Shown: positions 16,159-27,031, numbered from the stretch's first letter. The stretch is 64,000 nt of DNA from Streptomyces albiflavescens (GCF_014645835.1 NZ_BMMM01000030.1:1-64000), one strand, 5' to 3'. Notes: generated from the sequence alone by a model not told the origin. Made by a program: numbers and translations.

Positions 16159-17082
16159 ATGGAAGCCACCCCGCACACCCTCATCACCTACCAGCTCGAA
16201 CAGCTGGCGGAAGGCGTGTACGCCTATGTCCAGCCCGACGGCGGCTGGTGCCTGAACAACGCGGGCATCGTGACCGGCGGCGAAGGCACCCTCCTCGTCG
16301 ACACCGCGGCCACAGAGGCGCGGGCCCTCACGCTCAGGGAGACTGTCCACACCCTCAGCGCGCGTCCGGTCGGCACCCTGGTCAACACCCACAGCCACGG
16401 CGACCACACCTTCGGCAACTATCTCTTCGCCGAGAGCGCCACCGTCGTCGCCCACGAGCGGGCGGCGGCCGAGATGGCCGAGTACGGCCTGGCGCTTCAG
16501 AGCCTGTGGCCACAGGTGCGTTGGGGCCGCATAGAGCCGGCCCTGCCCGAGGTGACCTACCGCGACCGGATGTCGCTTCCGGGCCTCGGCCTGCGGGTGG
16601 AACTCTTGCACCTCGGCCTGGGACACACCGCGGGCGACACCGTGGTGTGGCTGCCCGACCAGCGGGTGCTGTTCACCGGAGACCTCGTCTTCTCCGGCGC
16701 GACGCCCTTCGTGCTCATGGGCTCGCTGAGCGGTTCGCTGCGCGTGCTGGACCGGCTGCGCGCGCTCGACCCCCTGCACGTGGTCCCCGGTCACGGACCG
16801 CTGGGCGGCCCCGAACTGCTTGATGAGAACGCCGACTACCTGCGCTGGGTCCACGAGTTGGCCCGCGCGGGCATCGCCGAAGGTCTCAGTCCGCTGGACC
16901 TGGCGCGTACCGCGGACTCCGGGCCGTACGCCCAACTCCTGGACAGCGAGCGGCTGGTGGGCAACCTGATCCGCGCCTACGCCGAGGAGCACGGCGCGCA
17001 GTCCGCCGAACCCCTCGATGTGCAGGCGGCGTTCGCGGACATCGTCGCCCTGCACGGCGGCCTTCCGCATTGCGGAGCCTGA
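16159..17082 (+). CDS. Metallo-beta-lactamase-fold protein, ActIV-like cyclase/thioesterase candidate
   Basis: A 307-residue MBL-fold protein with metal motif THSHGDHTFGN, a later histidine in HLGLGHTAGDT, the aspartate in FTGDLVFSG and VVPGHGPLGG. The N-terminus YAYVQPDGGWCLNNAGIVTG resembles MBL-fold polyketide cyclases such as ActIV, which closes the second ring and releases the product from the ACP. Start ATG 16159 has GGGAG six bases upstream. Lying at the right edge of the polyketide cluster, it is a good candidate for second cyclisation/release, but generic hydrolase function is not excluded. Confidence 0.8.
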   Translation: MEATPHTLITYQLEQLAEGVYAYVQPDGGWCLNNAGIVTGGEGTLLVDTAATEARALTLRETVHTLSARPVGTLVNTHSHGDHTFGNYLFAESATVVAHERAAAEMAEYGLALQSLWPQVRWGRIEPALPEVTYRDRMSLPGLGLRVELLHLGLGHTAGDTVVWLPDQRVLFTGDLVFSGATPFVLMGSLSGSLRVLDRLRALDPLHVVPGHGPLGGPELLDENADYLRWVHELARAGIAEGLSPLDLARTADSGPYAQLLDSERLVGNLIRAYAEEHGAQSAEPLDVQAAFADIVALHGGLPHCGA

Positions 17083-17187
17083 CCCGCCGTCCGAGAGCCG
17101 ACCGCGAGGCGCGGATGAGGTATGCGGCAAGGGCACGGTAGGGAGGGATCCCGGCCCGCCCTTCGCGTTGCCGGCGTCCGCGTCTGC

Positions 17188-17685
17188 TCAGCCCACGCCG
17201 GGCTGCGGCGACGGCAGCGTGCCGGAACAGCTGGCCCGGCCGAACGCGCCCGTGGCCGTGGCGCTCTGGACGTGGCGTCCGCGGATCGCGACCGCGCAGG
17301 TCGCCCGGCCCCCGCCGTCGCCCAGCGTGATGCCGACCACCGGGGTGCGACCGAGCGGCACCCGAACCGTCTTGCGCCAGGGCAGTTCGGCGCGGGACAC
17401 GGTCGTGGCCGTGCCGTTCTCGCTCGCTCCCTGGTAGCTGATGTCGGCGCGCCCCTCGCCCGTCACTTCGTATGTGACCGCGGCGGTCGGCACCTTCGGG
17501 CGCGGCTTCGGGTCCTCGTCGCTCAGGACGCCGTAGAGGACGAACCCGGCACACAGGGCGAGTGCGAGTGCCGCCGCGAGCACTCCGGCGCGGACGGCGC
17601 GCCGGCGGCGCGCCCCAAACGTGTCCGCCTCGGGCTCCCCCGACTCCGTCCGAGACTCGGCCGCCTCCTGAGCGCTGCTGGTCAT
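17188..17685 (-). CDS. MmpS-like membrane-anchored protein
   Basis: A 165-residue protein with a cytosolic acidic N-terminus, one transmembrane segment at about 33-53 (AGVLAAALALALCAGFVLYG) and an extracytoplasmic domain. The segment VTYEVTGEGRADISY and SRAELPWRKTVRVPLG match the MmpS fold; two cysteines (TCAVAI, ASCSG) could form a disulphide. MmpS proteins of mycobacteria assist MmpL lipid exporters, but no MmpL gene is visible here. It may end the polyketide region or be unrelated to it. Confidence 0.75.
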   Translation of the reverse strand: MTSSAQEAAESRTESGEPEADTFGARRRRAVRAGVLAAALALALCAGFVLYGVLSDEDPKPRPKVPTAAVTYEVTGEGRADISYQGASENGTATTVSRAELPWRKTVRVPLGRTPVVGITLGDGGGRATCAVAIRGRHVQSATATGAFGRASCSGTLPSPQPGVG

Positions 17686-17945
17686 GACGCCCCTCCCCCT
17701 TGGCGCGGCCCGACGCCGGCGCGACGGGCCCGATCAAAGAGGGGTGCATGACGCCCTGTCAAGCAAGCGCAGAAGCACGGCGTATCGGATCTCGGAGCGA
17801 CACCCTCTCCTACTTTGACAACATTTGACCTTGATGGAGCGATCTTTCCCATCGCTTGACATGCGCATATCGCGGCCATGTAGAACGTGCCGCGACCAAC
17901 TGCCGCCCGGCGGTTGGTACTTGGTTCCTTCGCGAAGGGAAACCG

Positions 17946-20900
17946 ATGCGCAGACCGAGAGCCTCGAGGCTCCTGGCCACCACCGTGGTGCTGGGGCTGG
18001 TCACCGCCCTCGCTCCCACGACACCCGCATTCGCACGACCACCGGACACCGCCCGGATCGCCGGCGGGATCAAGGGCCTGTTCGGGGGCGACGACAAGGA
18101 GCAGGCCACCGCGCCGAAGCTCCCCGACACCGACGTACCTGGCAATGAGCATCTGGCCAAGGGCAAGGCCGCCGCCAAGCCGAAGCGCGTCAAGGAGCTC
18201 ACCGGGCGCAGGACACCCAACGCCCGCTACTGGCGGCTCTCGGACGGGCGGGTCCAGTCCGAGATCTCGTCCGTGCCCGACTCCTACCCCGTCGGCAAGG
18301 GGTCGCACCGCACCTGGAAGGCCATCGACACCGCGGTCGGCGACACCGACCGCAAGGGCTTCGAGGTCGCCAACGCCACCAACCTCGCCCGCAGTTACTT
18401 CGGCTCGCGCCCCGGTGAGCTGGTGCGCTTCGAACTCGACGCCGGGCACTGGGTGTCCCTCGGGCTCAAGGATCCCGCGGCGAAGAAGCTGACGCCGCGC
18501 GTCGAGGGCAACACCGTCACGTACCAGGACGCCTTGGGCGAGGGCGTCGACCTCACGTACACCGTCGGCAACGGCAGCGTGAAGGAGGGCATCGTCCTGC
18601 GCGAGCGGCCGCAGGGCGCCGATGCCCCGTCCTTCGACTTCACGCTCGACACGCACGGGCTCAGCGCCAAGGCGCAGAAGAACGGCAGCATCGCGCTGTA
18701 CGGCGAGAGCGCCGGTGCGAAGCGGCCGGAACTCGTCATCCCCGCACCGTTCATGACGGACTTCCAGGCCGACCGCAGCTCCGCGTACGGCACGAAGTCC
18801 TCCGACGCCGTGCGGCAGCAGCTGACCGGCAAGGACGGCTCCTACGCCGTGAGCCTGCGGCCCGACGCCAAGTGGCTCGCCGCGCCCGCGCGGAAGTACC
18901 CGGTGACGGTCGACCCGACCATCACCATCGCGCCGACCCCGTCGCAGTCCGAGGACGTCATGATCTCCTCGGACGACGCCACGGCGAACCACGACGGCAG
19001 CTGGCGCCTCTCGGTCGGCAACACCAGCACCGGCTCCAGTCGCGCCCTGCTGCGGTTCGGGCTCTCCGGGATCCCTGCCGGGACCAAGCTGGACTCCGCC
19101 GACCTCAAGCTCTACTACGACCAGACGCACACCACCGGGTCCGACGAGGTCGAGCTGGAGGCGCACCGCGCCACCGCCGCCTGGACCGAGTCGGGTGCCA
19201 CCTGGAACAACGCCAAGGACCTGACCGGCGAGCTGTCCGGCACCTCGGTCCTGGTCGACGACGGCGACTCCGGGACCACTGCCGCCCAGGGCGCCTGGCC
19301 CACCTCGACCAACACCGCGTACACGCAGTACGCGGTCGGCCAGGACTACCGCTACAACAAGGACGCCACCGCCGGCGACACCTACGCCTGGCAGCCGAAC
19401 CTGCCCGAGGACGGCACCTACCAGGTCGACGTGCACTACGTACCCGCCTCGGACCGCGCCTCGAACGCCCCGTACACGGTGACGTACAACGGCGGCACCA
19501 AGGCGTACACCGTCGACCAGCGGGCGGGCACCGCCGGGATGTGGAAGACCCTCGGGTCGCATCCGTTCAAGGCCGGGACCGCCGGCAAGGTCGTCCTCGG
19601 TGACGGGCCCGCCTCGACGGCCACCACCGTCCTCGCGGACGCCGTCCGCTTCACCAAGGGCGGCGTGGTCACCAAGCGGGCCGACGAGGCCAACACCTGG
19701 CACAGCTTCGCGGTGACCAAGACCGTGCAGCAGTGGCTCGACGGCACCTACACCAACAACGGCTTCGTGGTGAAGGCCGCCGACGAATCCGCCACCGGGC
19801 CCAAGGGCGGCCCACGGTACGAGGCCGCCGAGTACGCCTACAAGGGCGAGGTCGCCAACTACCCGAAGCTCGTGCTCACGTACGGCACGCAGGGCGTCGA
19901 TGTGAACGCCCCGCGCGTCGTCCACTCCACGGGCGCCGAGCTGACCTGGCCCACGTACACCGACCCGTCGACCGGCACCGGCGACGACATCGTCGAGTAC
20001 CAGGTCCACCGCAGTGTCTTCCAGCACTTCACGCCGTCGTCGCAGACCCTGGTCTCGCCGGTGGCCAAGGACACCCGATCGTTCACGGACACCACGGCCA
20101 CGCCGACCCCGGCGGACTCCGCCGATCCGCTCGGCAGCGCCTACTACTACATGGTCGCCGTGAAGCTCAAGGACGGGCGCGTCCTGCCGTCGACGACCGA
20201 ACTGGTGCGGCTGCCCAAGGCGGGCCGCACGACCGTGGTGCTGCAGAGCGGACAGAACGACACCACCCTGTCGTCGGCCCAGCCGGCCACGGGGCACGAC
20301 ACGATCTCCGAGTCCGGGATCGCCCGACCGTGGCTGTCGGTGGGCAACAACTCGGCGACGTACGGCACCACTCGGGCGCTGCTCGACTTCCCCGGAGTCT
20401 CCGACATCCCCGCCAACGCGCGGGTGCTCGACGCCGATCTCGACATGTGGGGCTTCACGACCACAACCGGTACGGCGGGCGCGGTCTATGAGGCGCGCGG
20501 GCTGACCCGGGACTTCGACGAGACCGCCGCGAACTGGACCAAGGCGGACGCGACGACGCCGTGGGGCAGCGCGGGCGGTGACATGGACGCCGCCGTCTCC
20601 GACACGGTCGGCACCGTCACCAACGACCCGGCGCGGCAGAGCTGGTCGCTGACCTCGCTCGCCCAGCAGTGGGTGTCCACCCCGTCGAGCAACCACGGTG
20701 TGGCGATCCGGCTGCGCGACGAGTCGGCGGGCGGGCCGCAGGAGCGGACCCTGTTCCTGTCGTCCGAGGCCGAAGAGGCGCAGCTGCGGCCGCAGTTGGT
20801 GGTCACGTATCTCGACAAGTCGACGGAGAGCACGTACTTCGCGCCGTACACCCCGGCGCGGATGATCCCCGGCGACGAGTACACGGTCGACGTCACCCTC

Positions 20901-23900
20901 ACCAACACCACGACCAGCACCTGGCCCGCGGGGCAGCGCGCGCTGTCGTACACCTGGTCGCTGCCGGACGGCACGGACGCCACCACCGGCGGCAACCAGC
21001 TGGAGACGGTACTGGCCGGCGAGGTGCTGCCGGGTGACTCCCTCACCGTCCCGGCGAAGCTGAAGGCCCCGATCAACTCGGACTCCGGCAACAAGCGGCT
21101 CGAGTACGTCCTGAAGTGGGACCTGAAGAACACCGCGAACAACACCTGGCTGTCGGCTTCGGACGCGATCGCCCCGCTCGCCCAGAACGTCCGCACCGAG
21201 GACCCGACCTCCAACCAGCTCGGTCTGGAGAAGTTCTACTCGTACGCGGGCAAGAACACCGGCGCGGGCTCGTCGCTGATGACGAACCTGTACGCGGGCA
21301 ACACGGTCTGGCAGTACAACGCGTTCAACAACCCGGGCCGCGGCATCGCCACCTTCGCGCGGTTCGCGTACAACTCCCAGGACACCTCCGACACGGTGCT
21401 CGGCCACGGCTGGTCGGCGCAGCTCGCGATGCCGCTCAGGCTCGGCGCGGCGCTGGACTTCCACCCGAACCCGAAGCCGACGGAGGTCACCCTCCCCGAC
21501 GGCGACGGCACCGCGCACGTCTTCCGCAAGCAGGAGGACGGCAGTTGGCGGGCTCCGGCGGGCGTGCACTACCTGCTGCGCGAGGGCGCGGGCGTCGACT
21601 GCAAGCCGAACGCCGACGGCGACCCGCGTGCGTGGTCGCTGACCCGGCCCGACCGCACCCAGTTCTTCTTCGACTGCGACGGCTATCTGACGTCGGTCGT
21701 CGACAAGAACGGCAACACGCAGACGTATACGTACGCCGAGCGCAAGTCGAACAACAAGCCGGTCAAGTTCCTCACGTACATCGAGGACCCGGCGCAGCGC
21801 CAGTCGCTCGCGGTCGAGTACTACACGAAGGCCGACACCAACAGCCCGAAGATCATCGACCACGTCAAGTCGATGACGGACATCTCGGGCCGCAAGGTCG
21901 CCTTCGAGTACTCCGACCAGGGCCTGCTCACGAAGCTCACCGACGGCTCGGGCTCGTCCCAGCCGAAGGTCTTCGGCTTCACGTACGACATGGAGCAGGG
22001 CAACAAGAACGCCAAGCTGGTCAAGGTCACGGACCCGCGGGGGAACGGCACTTCGCTCGACTATTACTACCCGAGCGAGGGCGACGATCCGAAGTTCCAT
22101 TGGAATACACAGGCGTTGACGGACCGTCGGGGCGGTGCGACGAAGTACGTTTACACCGACCCGGACGGCACGGCGGGCTCGGTCATCAAAACAAAGGTGA
22201 CCGACGCGGAGAACCACGACACCGTCCAGACCCTCGACGGGTACGGCCGCGTCACCGAGTTCACCAACGCCAAGTCCGAGACCAGCAAGATGGGCTGGGA
22301 CGCGGACAGCAACGTCACGCGCCTGGAGGAGGCCAACGGCGCCGTCTCCACCTGGGTGTACGACACCAAGACCGGCTATCCGCTGGAGAAGAAGGACGCC
22401 GAGGCCAACAAGAACGGCACTGCGGCGCAGACCTTCACCTACTCCTTCGGTCTGGACGGCCACATCGCCGACCTCTTCCAGAAGAAGTCGCCGGAGGGCC
22501 GTACCCATCAGTTCGGGTACGACACCAGGGGCAATCTGACCTCGGTCATAGACCCCAAGGGCGTCGCCACCGCGGACGTCGACGGGGACTACACCAGCCG
22601 TACCGAGTACGACAGTTACGGCCAGGTCAGCCGGGAGATCGACGCCAACGGGCACGACACCAAGTACTCCGAGTATGACCCGGTCGGCTTCCCGAAGGTC
22701 ATCAACGACGCGACCCGGCACGACTCGCACTTCGTCTACGACGTACGCGGCAAGGTCACCAAGGTCATCAACGCCAAGGGTGCGGAGGTCACCCAGACCT
22801 ACGACGTCTTCGGCCGGCCGCTGGAGAAGAAGGAGCCCAAGGACCAGTCCGCCGGTGAGTTCATCATCACCCCGGCCCCGGTCTACGACGCCAACGACAA
22901 CATCACCCGGGTCATTGCTCCCAACGGCGCCGTCTCCGACTCCGTGTACGACGCGGCGGACCAGCTCCTCGAGAGCACGGTGCCGGGTGACGAGGCGGGC
23001 GACCCCGCGCGTAAGACCACGCGGACGTACGACCGCGTGGGCAACGTCCTCACGGTCACGGAGCCCAAGGGCAACGAGACCGCGACGGCCGGCGACTACA
23101 CCACGGTCACGCACTACGACGACGTGTACCAGCCGGTCGAGGTGGTCGATGCGAACGGTGGCAAGTCCACCTCCACGTACGACAACGTCGGCAACATCAC
23201 CAAGGTCGTCGACGCTCGGAAGAACGCCACGGCCGATGCGGACGACTACACCACGAAGTACGAGTTCGACCTGAACCACCAGGTGGTGCGGACCATCGAC
23301 GCGCTCGAGTGGTCCACCTCCGCCAAGTACGACAAGGACAGTCTGGTCGTCGCCGAGACCGATGCCGAGGGCAACGAGTCGCTGGCGAAGTACGACGAGC
23401 GCGGCGATCTGGTCGAGTACAAGGTCCCGGTCCGCAAGGACGGCTCCGGCAACCTCGTGTACCAGACGACCCGCTACGAGTACGACCAGGTCGGCAACCA
23501 GACGAAGACGATCACGCCGAGGGGTGTCGAGACCACCGACGACGCCACCGACTTCACGGCGGAGACCGTCTACGACGAATTGAACCGGGTCAAGGAGGAG
23601 CGCTCGCCCTTCGACAAGGACGACGCCACCTACTCCACCCCGGACTCGACCTTCTACAACTATGACGAGGTCGGAAACCTCGCCTCGGTCTCCGCGCCGC
23701 CGTCGGACGGGCAGTCGGTCCGCAACGTCACCAAGTACGAGTACTTCGACAACGGCTGGACCCGCAAGTCCGAGGACCCGTGGGACATCAGCACGTCCTA
23801 CGAGTACAACGTCATGGGTCAGCAGACCCGCAACACGCTGACCTCCGCGGGTGGTTCGCAGCAGCGCACCATGACGTGGGACTACTACCGGTCGGGCAAC

Positions 23901-26900
23901 GAGAAGGCCAAGGCGGACGACGGTGTGCCCGTCGGGCGCCATGTGGTCCTCGTGGACAGCTCCGACTTCAACAACACGGCGACCCAGGGCAGCTGGGCCC
24001 GTACTCAGGTGCTGCAGCAGTACGGCTACGACACCTACTCGCACCCCGCCGGTACCGGTGCGGCGTCGTTCTCGTGGCAGCTGAACATCCCGCAGGACGG
24101 CAGCTACGAGGTGTTCGTCCGGCATCCGCAGATGACGGGTGCCGCGTCCGACGCCAAGTTCAAGGTCGACCACGACGGCGGCAGCGCCACCAAGACGGTC
24201 GACCAGACCCAGCGTGCAGGCGAGTGGATCTCCCTCGGGTCCTACTCCTTCGTGGAGGACGGCCCGCAGAAGATCACGCTCAGCGACCAGGCCAACGGCA
24301 CGGTCGTGGCCGACGCGGTGAAGCTGGTCCGCTCCACGTCCGGTGACACGGACAGCGAGCAGAAGGACTTCGGCTACAAGTACGACGCGAACGGCAACAA
24401 GGTCGAGGTCGTCGACCGCTCGCCTGGCGCGAAGATCGACACGTACAAGATCGCGTACGACGGTCTGAACCAGATCACCAAGGCCGAGGAAGTCGCGGCC
24501 GGCACGGTGAAGAACACCACCGAGCTGACCTACGACGTGAACGGCAACCCCCTCACGTCGCAGCACGACCTGACCTGGACGCAGATCGAGTACGACGAGC
24601 GTGACCTGGTCAAGAAGGTGACCAACGCCGATACGTCCACCGCGGGCGATCAGCAGATCACCACGATGACCTACACCGGCCGCGGGCAGCTGCTCAAGCA
24701 GCACAAGCCCAACGGCAACACGCTCGACATGGAGTACTTCCTCGACGGCTCCGTCAGGCAGTCGTTGGAGAAGACCTCGGGCGGCAAGGTGGTCGCCCAG
24801 CACGACCTGGAGTACTCCCTCAACGGGCATCGCTCCAAGGACACGCTGAAGTTGATGAACGCCGACAACAACGCGGAGTACATCGACAACACCTACACCT
24901 ACACCTACGACCCGCAGGACCGCATCACCAAGGTCGACAAGGCCGGTGACGACCCCGCCACCGAGACCTACCGCTACGACCGCAACAGCAACGTCGTCGA
25001 GCAGAGCGTCGGCGAGGCCACCACCTCGCAGCGCTACGACCGCAACCGGTTGCTGTCCACGACGACCTCCGGTGTCACCTCCACCTACAACTACGACCCG
25101 CTGGGCCGTCTTGACACCGTCAGCGTGGGCGGGCAGACCCAGCAGAAGTACTACTACGACGGCTTCGACCGCACCGTGAAGACCCGGGCAGGTTCCGGTG
25201 CTTCGGCGGTGACCACGACGTACGCCTTCGACCCGTTCGACCGGACGGTCTCCCAGACCACCACCGGCACCGAGGGCAAGACGACCGCGTTCACCTACCT
25301 CGGCCTGGACACCACGCTGCTGCGGGAGACGGTCGACGGCAAGGCGGACAAGGACTACCAGTACCTGGCCGGCGGTCAGCGCGCCACGCAGATCAAGCAC
25401 AAGGACGACGGTGCCAAGGAGGTCTCGCAGTACGTCACGAGCCCGCGCGGCGATGTCGAGGCAATCACCAAGGAGGACGGCAACACCCGCGCCACGTACG
25501 GCTACACCGCGTACGGCAAGGACGACGACGCCCAGATGACGGGCGCGGACGCTCCCGGTGAAGGCGGCGAGGCGAAGGAGGACTACAACTCCTTCCGCTT
25601 CAACTCCTCGCGCTGGGACAGCGATTCCCGCACGTACGACATGGGCTTCCGCAACTATGACCCGGGCCTGAACCGCTTCCTGTCCCGGGACTCCTACAGT
25701 GGCGCCCTGGACGACATGTCCCTGGCCACCGACCCGTTCACCGGCAACCGTTACGCGTTCGCGGGCGGCAACCCGATCTCGTTCGTCGAGCTCGACGGCC
25801 ATCTGTTCGGACTCTCGCTGTCCGACATCGGCCATGCCGCGCTCGATGTGGTGGGTCTGGTCCCGGTGGTCGGTGAGGTCGCCGACGTCGCCAACGGCAT
25901 CTGGTACGCGGCCGAGGGCAACTACGTCGACGCCGCGCTGTCCATGAGCTCCGCGATCCCGTTCGTCGGTTACGCGGCGAGCGCGGTCAAGGCGGGCAAG
26001 TACGCCAAGAAGGGTCTGGACGCCGTCGACACGGCGAACGACGCCCGTAAGGCGGCAGAGAACGCGGGGGACGCGGCCGCCGCGACCCGCAAGGCCGAGA
26101 CGCCGGACGCACCGGCGGCGAAGCCGAAGGACGAACCGGAGGCGCCGCCGACGAAGAAGAAGCCGGAGGCGGAGAGCTGCCCCGTGCAGAACAGCTTCGT
26201 GGCCGGTACGCAGGTGGTACTCGCCGACGGCAGCACGAAGAACATCGAAGCGCTCGAGCCCGGTGACAAGGTGCTCGCCACGGACGCGGAGACCGGTGAC
26301 ACGGCCTCCCGCCTCGTGACCGACACCCGCAGTCACGCCACGGACGAGCCTTTGGTGACGCTCACGGTGGACTCGGACGGCAAGGCCGGAAAGGCCAAGC
26401 CGGGCAAGATCACCGCGACCGCCGCACACCTCTTCTGGCTGCCGGACTTCGGCCGCTGGTCGAAGGCGGGCGAGCTGGAAGCCGGCATGTGGCTGCAGAC
26501 CGGATCCGGAACATGGGTCCAGGTCACCGCGGTCGACGTGGCCCATCGGCCCGCGCAGGTCTACAACCTGACGGTCGAAGGTGTCCACACGTACTACGTG
26601 GCCGCGGGCGGCACCTCCGTCCTGGTCCACAACGCCAACCCCGGTTGTCCGGTCGTCGTCGAGATCGACAAGGCCACGCACCCGGAGTCTGCGCAGCACA
26701 TCCTGGACGCGCAGGCGGCGGGGCACCCGAAGGTGCTCACCATCAACCGTGGCGGAGCCAAGCAGAACCGCAAGGACTCGCTGCGCGGTCACGCCAAGGT
26801 CCCCGGCAAGCAGCTCGACGAATACCCTCCGGCCATGTTCAAGGAGGGTGGAACGGGAGCCAGCGTCCGGCCGATCGACGGACCTGACAACGGTGGTGCC

Positions 26901-26984
26901 GGTGCCCGGATCGGGAACCTGCTGCGTCCGTATCCGGACGGGACCAAGGTTCTGATCAAGATCATCGACTCCAGCATTCCGTAG
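17946..26984 (+). CDS. Secreted RHS/YD-repeat polymorphic toxin with HINT and NucA/NucB-like nuclease tip
   Basis: A 3012-residue secreted protein. Residues 1-30 are a signal peptide ending TPAFA. Two DNRLRE-type adhesin-like regions follow (about 335-640 and 765-960), the first containing a golvesin-like domain (about 430-560). YD repeats occupy about 1130-2570, with a second golvesin-like domain at about 2000-2128, and end in the RHS core hallmark DPGLNRFLSRDSYSG. A hydrophobic stretch follows (2618-2690), then a pretoxin HINT domain from Cys2745 to VHN2896, expected to self-cleave. The last about 115 residues (SAQHILDAQAAGHPK, NRKDSLRGH, DEYPPAMFKEGGTGASV, DNGGAGARIGN) match NucA/NucB DNases. 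ATG 17946 follows GAAGGGAAA. Confidence 0.92.
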   Translation: MRRPRASRLLATTVVLGLVTALAPTTPAFARPPDTARIAGGIKGLFGGDDKEQATAPKLPDTDVPGNEHLAKGKAAAKPKRVKELTGRRTPNARYWRLSDGRVQSEISSVPDSYPVGKGSHRTWKAIDTAVGDTDRKGFEVANATNLARSYFGSRPGELVRFELDAGHWVSLGLKDPAAKKLTPRVEGNTVTYQDALGEGVDLTYTVGNGSVKEGIVLRERPQGADAPSFDFTLDTHGLSAKAQKNGSIALYGESAGAKRPELVIPAPFMTDFQADRSSAYGTKSSDAVRQQLTGKDGSYAVSLRPDAKWLAAPARKYPVTVDPTITIAPTPSQSEDVMISSDDATANHDGSWRLSVGNTSTGSSRALLRFGLSGIPAGTKLDSADLKLYYDQTHTTGSDEVELEAHRATAAWTESGATWNNAKDLTGELSGTSVLVDDGDSGTTAAQGAWPTSTNTAYTQYAVGQDYRYNKDATAGDTYAWQPNLPEDGTYQVDVHYVPASDRASNAPYTVTYNGGTKAYTVDQRAGTAGMWKTLGSHPFKAGTAGKVVLGDGPASTATTVLADAVRFTKGGVVTKRADEANTWHSFAVTKTVQQWLDGTYTNNGFVVKAADESATGPKGGPRYEAAEYAYKGEVANYPKLVLTYGTQGVDVNAPRVVHSTGAELTWPTYTDPSTGTGDDIVEYQVHRSVFQHFTPSSQTLVSPVAKDTRSFTDTTATPTPADSADPLGSAYYYMVAVKLKDGRVLPSTTELVRLPKAGRTTVVLQSGQNDTTLSSAQPATGHDTISESGIARPWLSVGNNSATYGTTRALLDFPGVSDIPANARVLDADLDMWGFTTTTGTAGAVYEARGLTRDFDETAANWTKADATTPWGSAGGDMDAAVSDTVGTVTNDPARQSWSLTSLAQQWVSTPSSNHGVAIRLRDESAGGPQERTLFLSSEAEEAQLRPQLVVTYLDKSTESTYFAPYTPARMIPGDEYTVDVTLTNTTTSTWPAGQRALSYTWSLPDGTDATTGGNQLETVLAGEVLPGDSLTVPAKLKAPINSDSGNKRLEYVLKWDLKNTANNTWLSASDAIAPLAQNVRTEDPTSNQLGLEKFYSYAGKNTGAGSSLMTNLYAGNTVWQYNAFNNPGRGIATFARFAYNSQDTSDTVLGHGWSAQLAMPLRLGAALDFHPNPKPTEVTLPDGDGTAHVFRKQEDGSWRAPAGVHYLLREGAGVDCKPNADGDPRAWSLTRPDRTQFFFDCDGYLTSVVDKNGNTQTYTYAERKSNNKPVKFLTYIEDPAQRQSLAVEYYTKADTNSPKIIDHVKSMTDISGRKVAFEYSDQGLLTKLTDGSGSSQPKVFGFTYDMEQGNKNAKLVKVTDPRGNGTSLDYYYPSEGDDPKFHWNTQALTDRRGGATKYVYTDPDGTAGSVIKTKVTDAENHDTVQTLDGYGRVTEFTNAKSETSKMGWDADSNVTRLEEANGAVSTWVYDTKTGYPLEKKDAEANKNGTAAQTFTYSFGLDGHIADLFQKKSPEGRTHQFGYDTRGNLTSVIDPKGVATADVDGDYTSRTEYDSYGQVSREIDANGHDTKYSEYDPVGFPKVINDATRHDSHFVYDVRGKVTKVINAKGAEVTQTYDVFGRPLEKKEPKDQSAGEFIITPAPVYDANDNITRVIAPNGAVSDSVYDAADQLLESTVPGDEAGDPARKTTRTYDRVGNVLTVTEPKGNETATAGDYTTVTHYDDVYQPVEVVDANGGKSTSTYDNVGNITKVVDARKNATADADDYTTKYEFDLNHQVVRTIDALEWSTSAKYDKDSLVVAETDAEGNESLAKYDERGDLVEYKVPVRKDGSGNLVYQTTRYEYDQVGNQTKTITPRGVETTDDATDFTAETVYDELNRVKEERSPFDKDDATYSTPDSTFYNYDEVGNLASVSAPPSDGQSVRNVTKYEYFDNGWTRKSEDPWDISTSYEYNVMGQQTRNTLTSAGGSQQRTMTWDYYRSGNEKAKADDGVPVGRHVVLVDSSDFNNTATQGSWARTQVLQQYGYDTYSHPAGTGAASFSWQLNIPQDGSYEVFVRHPQMTGAASDAKFKVDHDGGSATKTVDQTQRAGEWISLGSYSFVEDGPQKITLSDQANGTVVADAVKLVRSTSGDTDSEQKDFGYKYDANGNKVEVVDRSPGAKIDTYKIAYDGLNQITKAEEVAAGTVKNTTELTYDVNGNPLTSQHDLTWTQIEYDERDLVKKVTNADTSTAGDQQITTMTYTGRGQLLKQHKPNGNTLDMEYFLDGSVRQSLEKTSGGKVVAQHDLEYSLNGHRSKDTLKLMNADNNAEYIDNTYTYTYDPQDRITKVDKAGDDPATETYRYDRNSNVVEQSVGEATTSQRYDRNRLLSTTTSGVTSTYNYDPLGRLDTVSVGGQTQQKYYYDGFDRTVKTRAGSGASAVTTTYAFDPFDRTVSQTTTGTEGKTTAFTYLGLDTTLLRETVDGKADKDYQYLAGGQRATQIKHKDDGAKEVSQYVTSPRGDVEAITKEDGNTRATYGYTAYGKDDDAQMTGADAPGEGGEAKEDYNSFRFNSSRWDSDSRTYDMGFRNYDPGLNRFLSRDSYSGALDDMSLATDPFTGNRYAFAGGNPISFVELDGHLFGLSLSDIGHAALDVVGLVPVVGEVADVANGIWYAAEGNYVDAALSMSSAIPFVGYAASAVKAGKYAKKGLDAVDTANDARKAAENAGDAAAATRKAETPDAPAAKPKDEPEAPPTKKKPEAESCPVQNSFVAGTQVVLADGSTKNIEALEPGDKVLATDAETGDTASRLVTDTRSHATDEPLVTLTVDSDGKAGKAKPGKITATAAHLFWLPDFGRWSKAGELEAGMWLQTGSGTWVQVTAVDVAHRPAQVYNLTVEGVHTYYVAAGGTSVLVHNANPGCPVVVEIDKATHPESAQHILDAQAAGHPKVLTINRGGAKQNRKDSLRGHAKVPGKQLDEYPPAMFKEGGTGASVRPIDGPDNGGAGARIGNLLRPYPDGTKVLIKIIDSSIP

Positions 26985-27031
26985 GAGCCGGTGGGCAACA
27001 GCTGCACATAGGCGGTTCAGGCCGCCGACCC

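Noticed and set aside
17682..26792. 3036-codon open frame on the reverse strand opposite the RHS gene
   Set aside because: It is the antisense of the RHS coding sequence, open only because of strong GC3 bias; its translation is a monotonous Val/Arg/Gly/Leu string with no domain.
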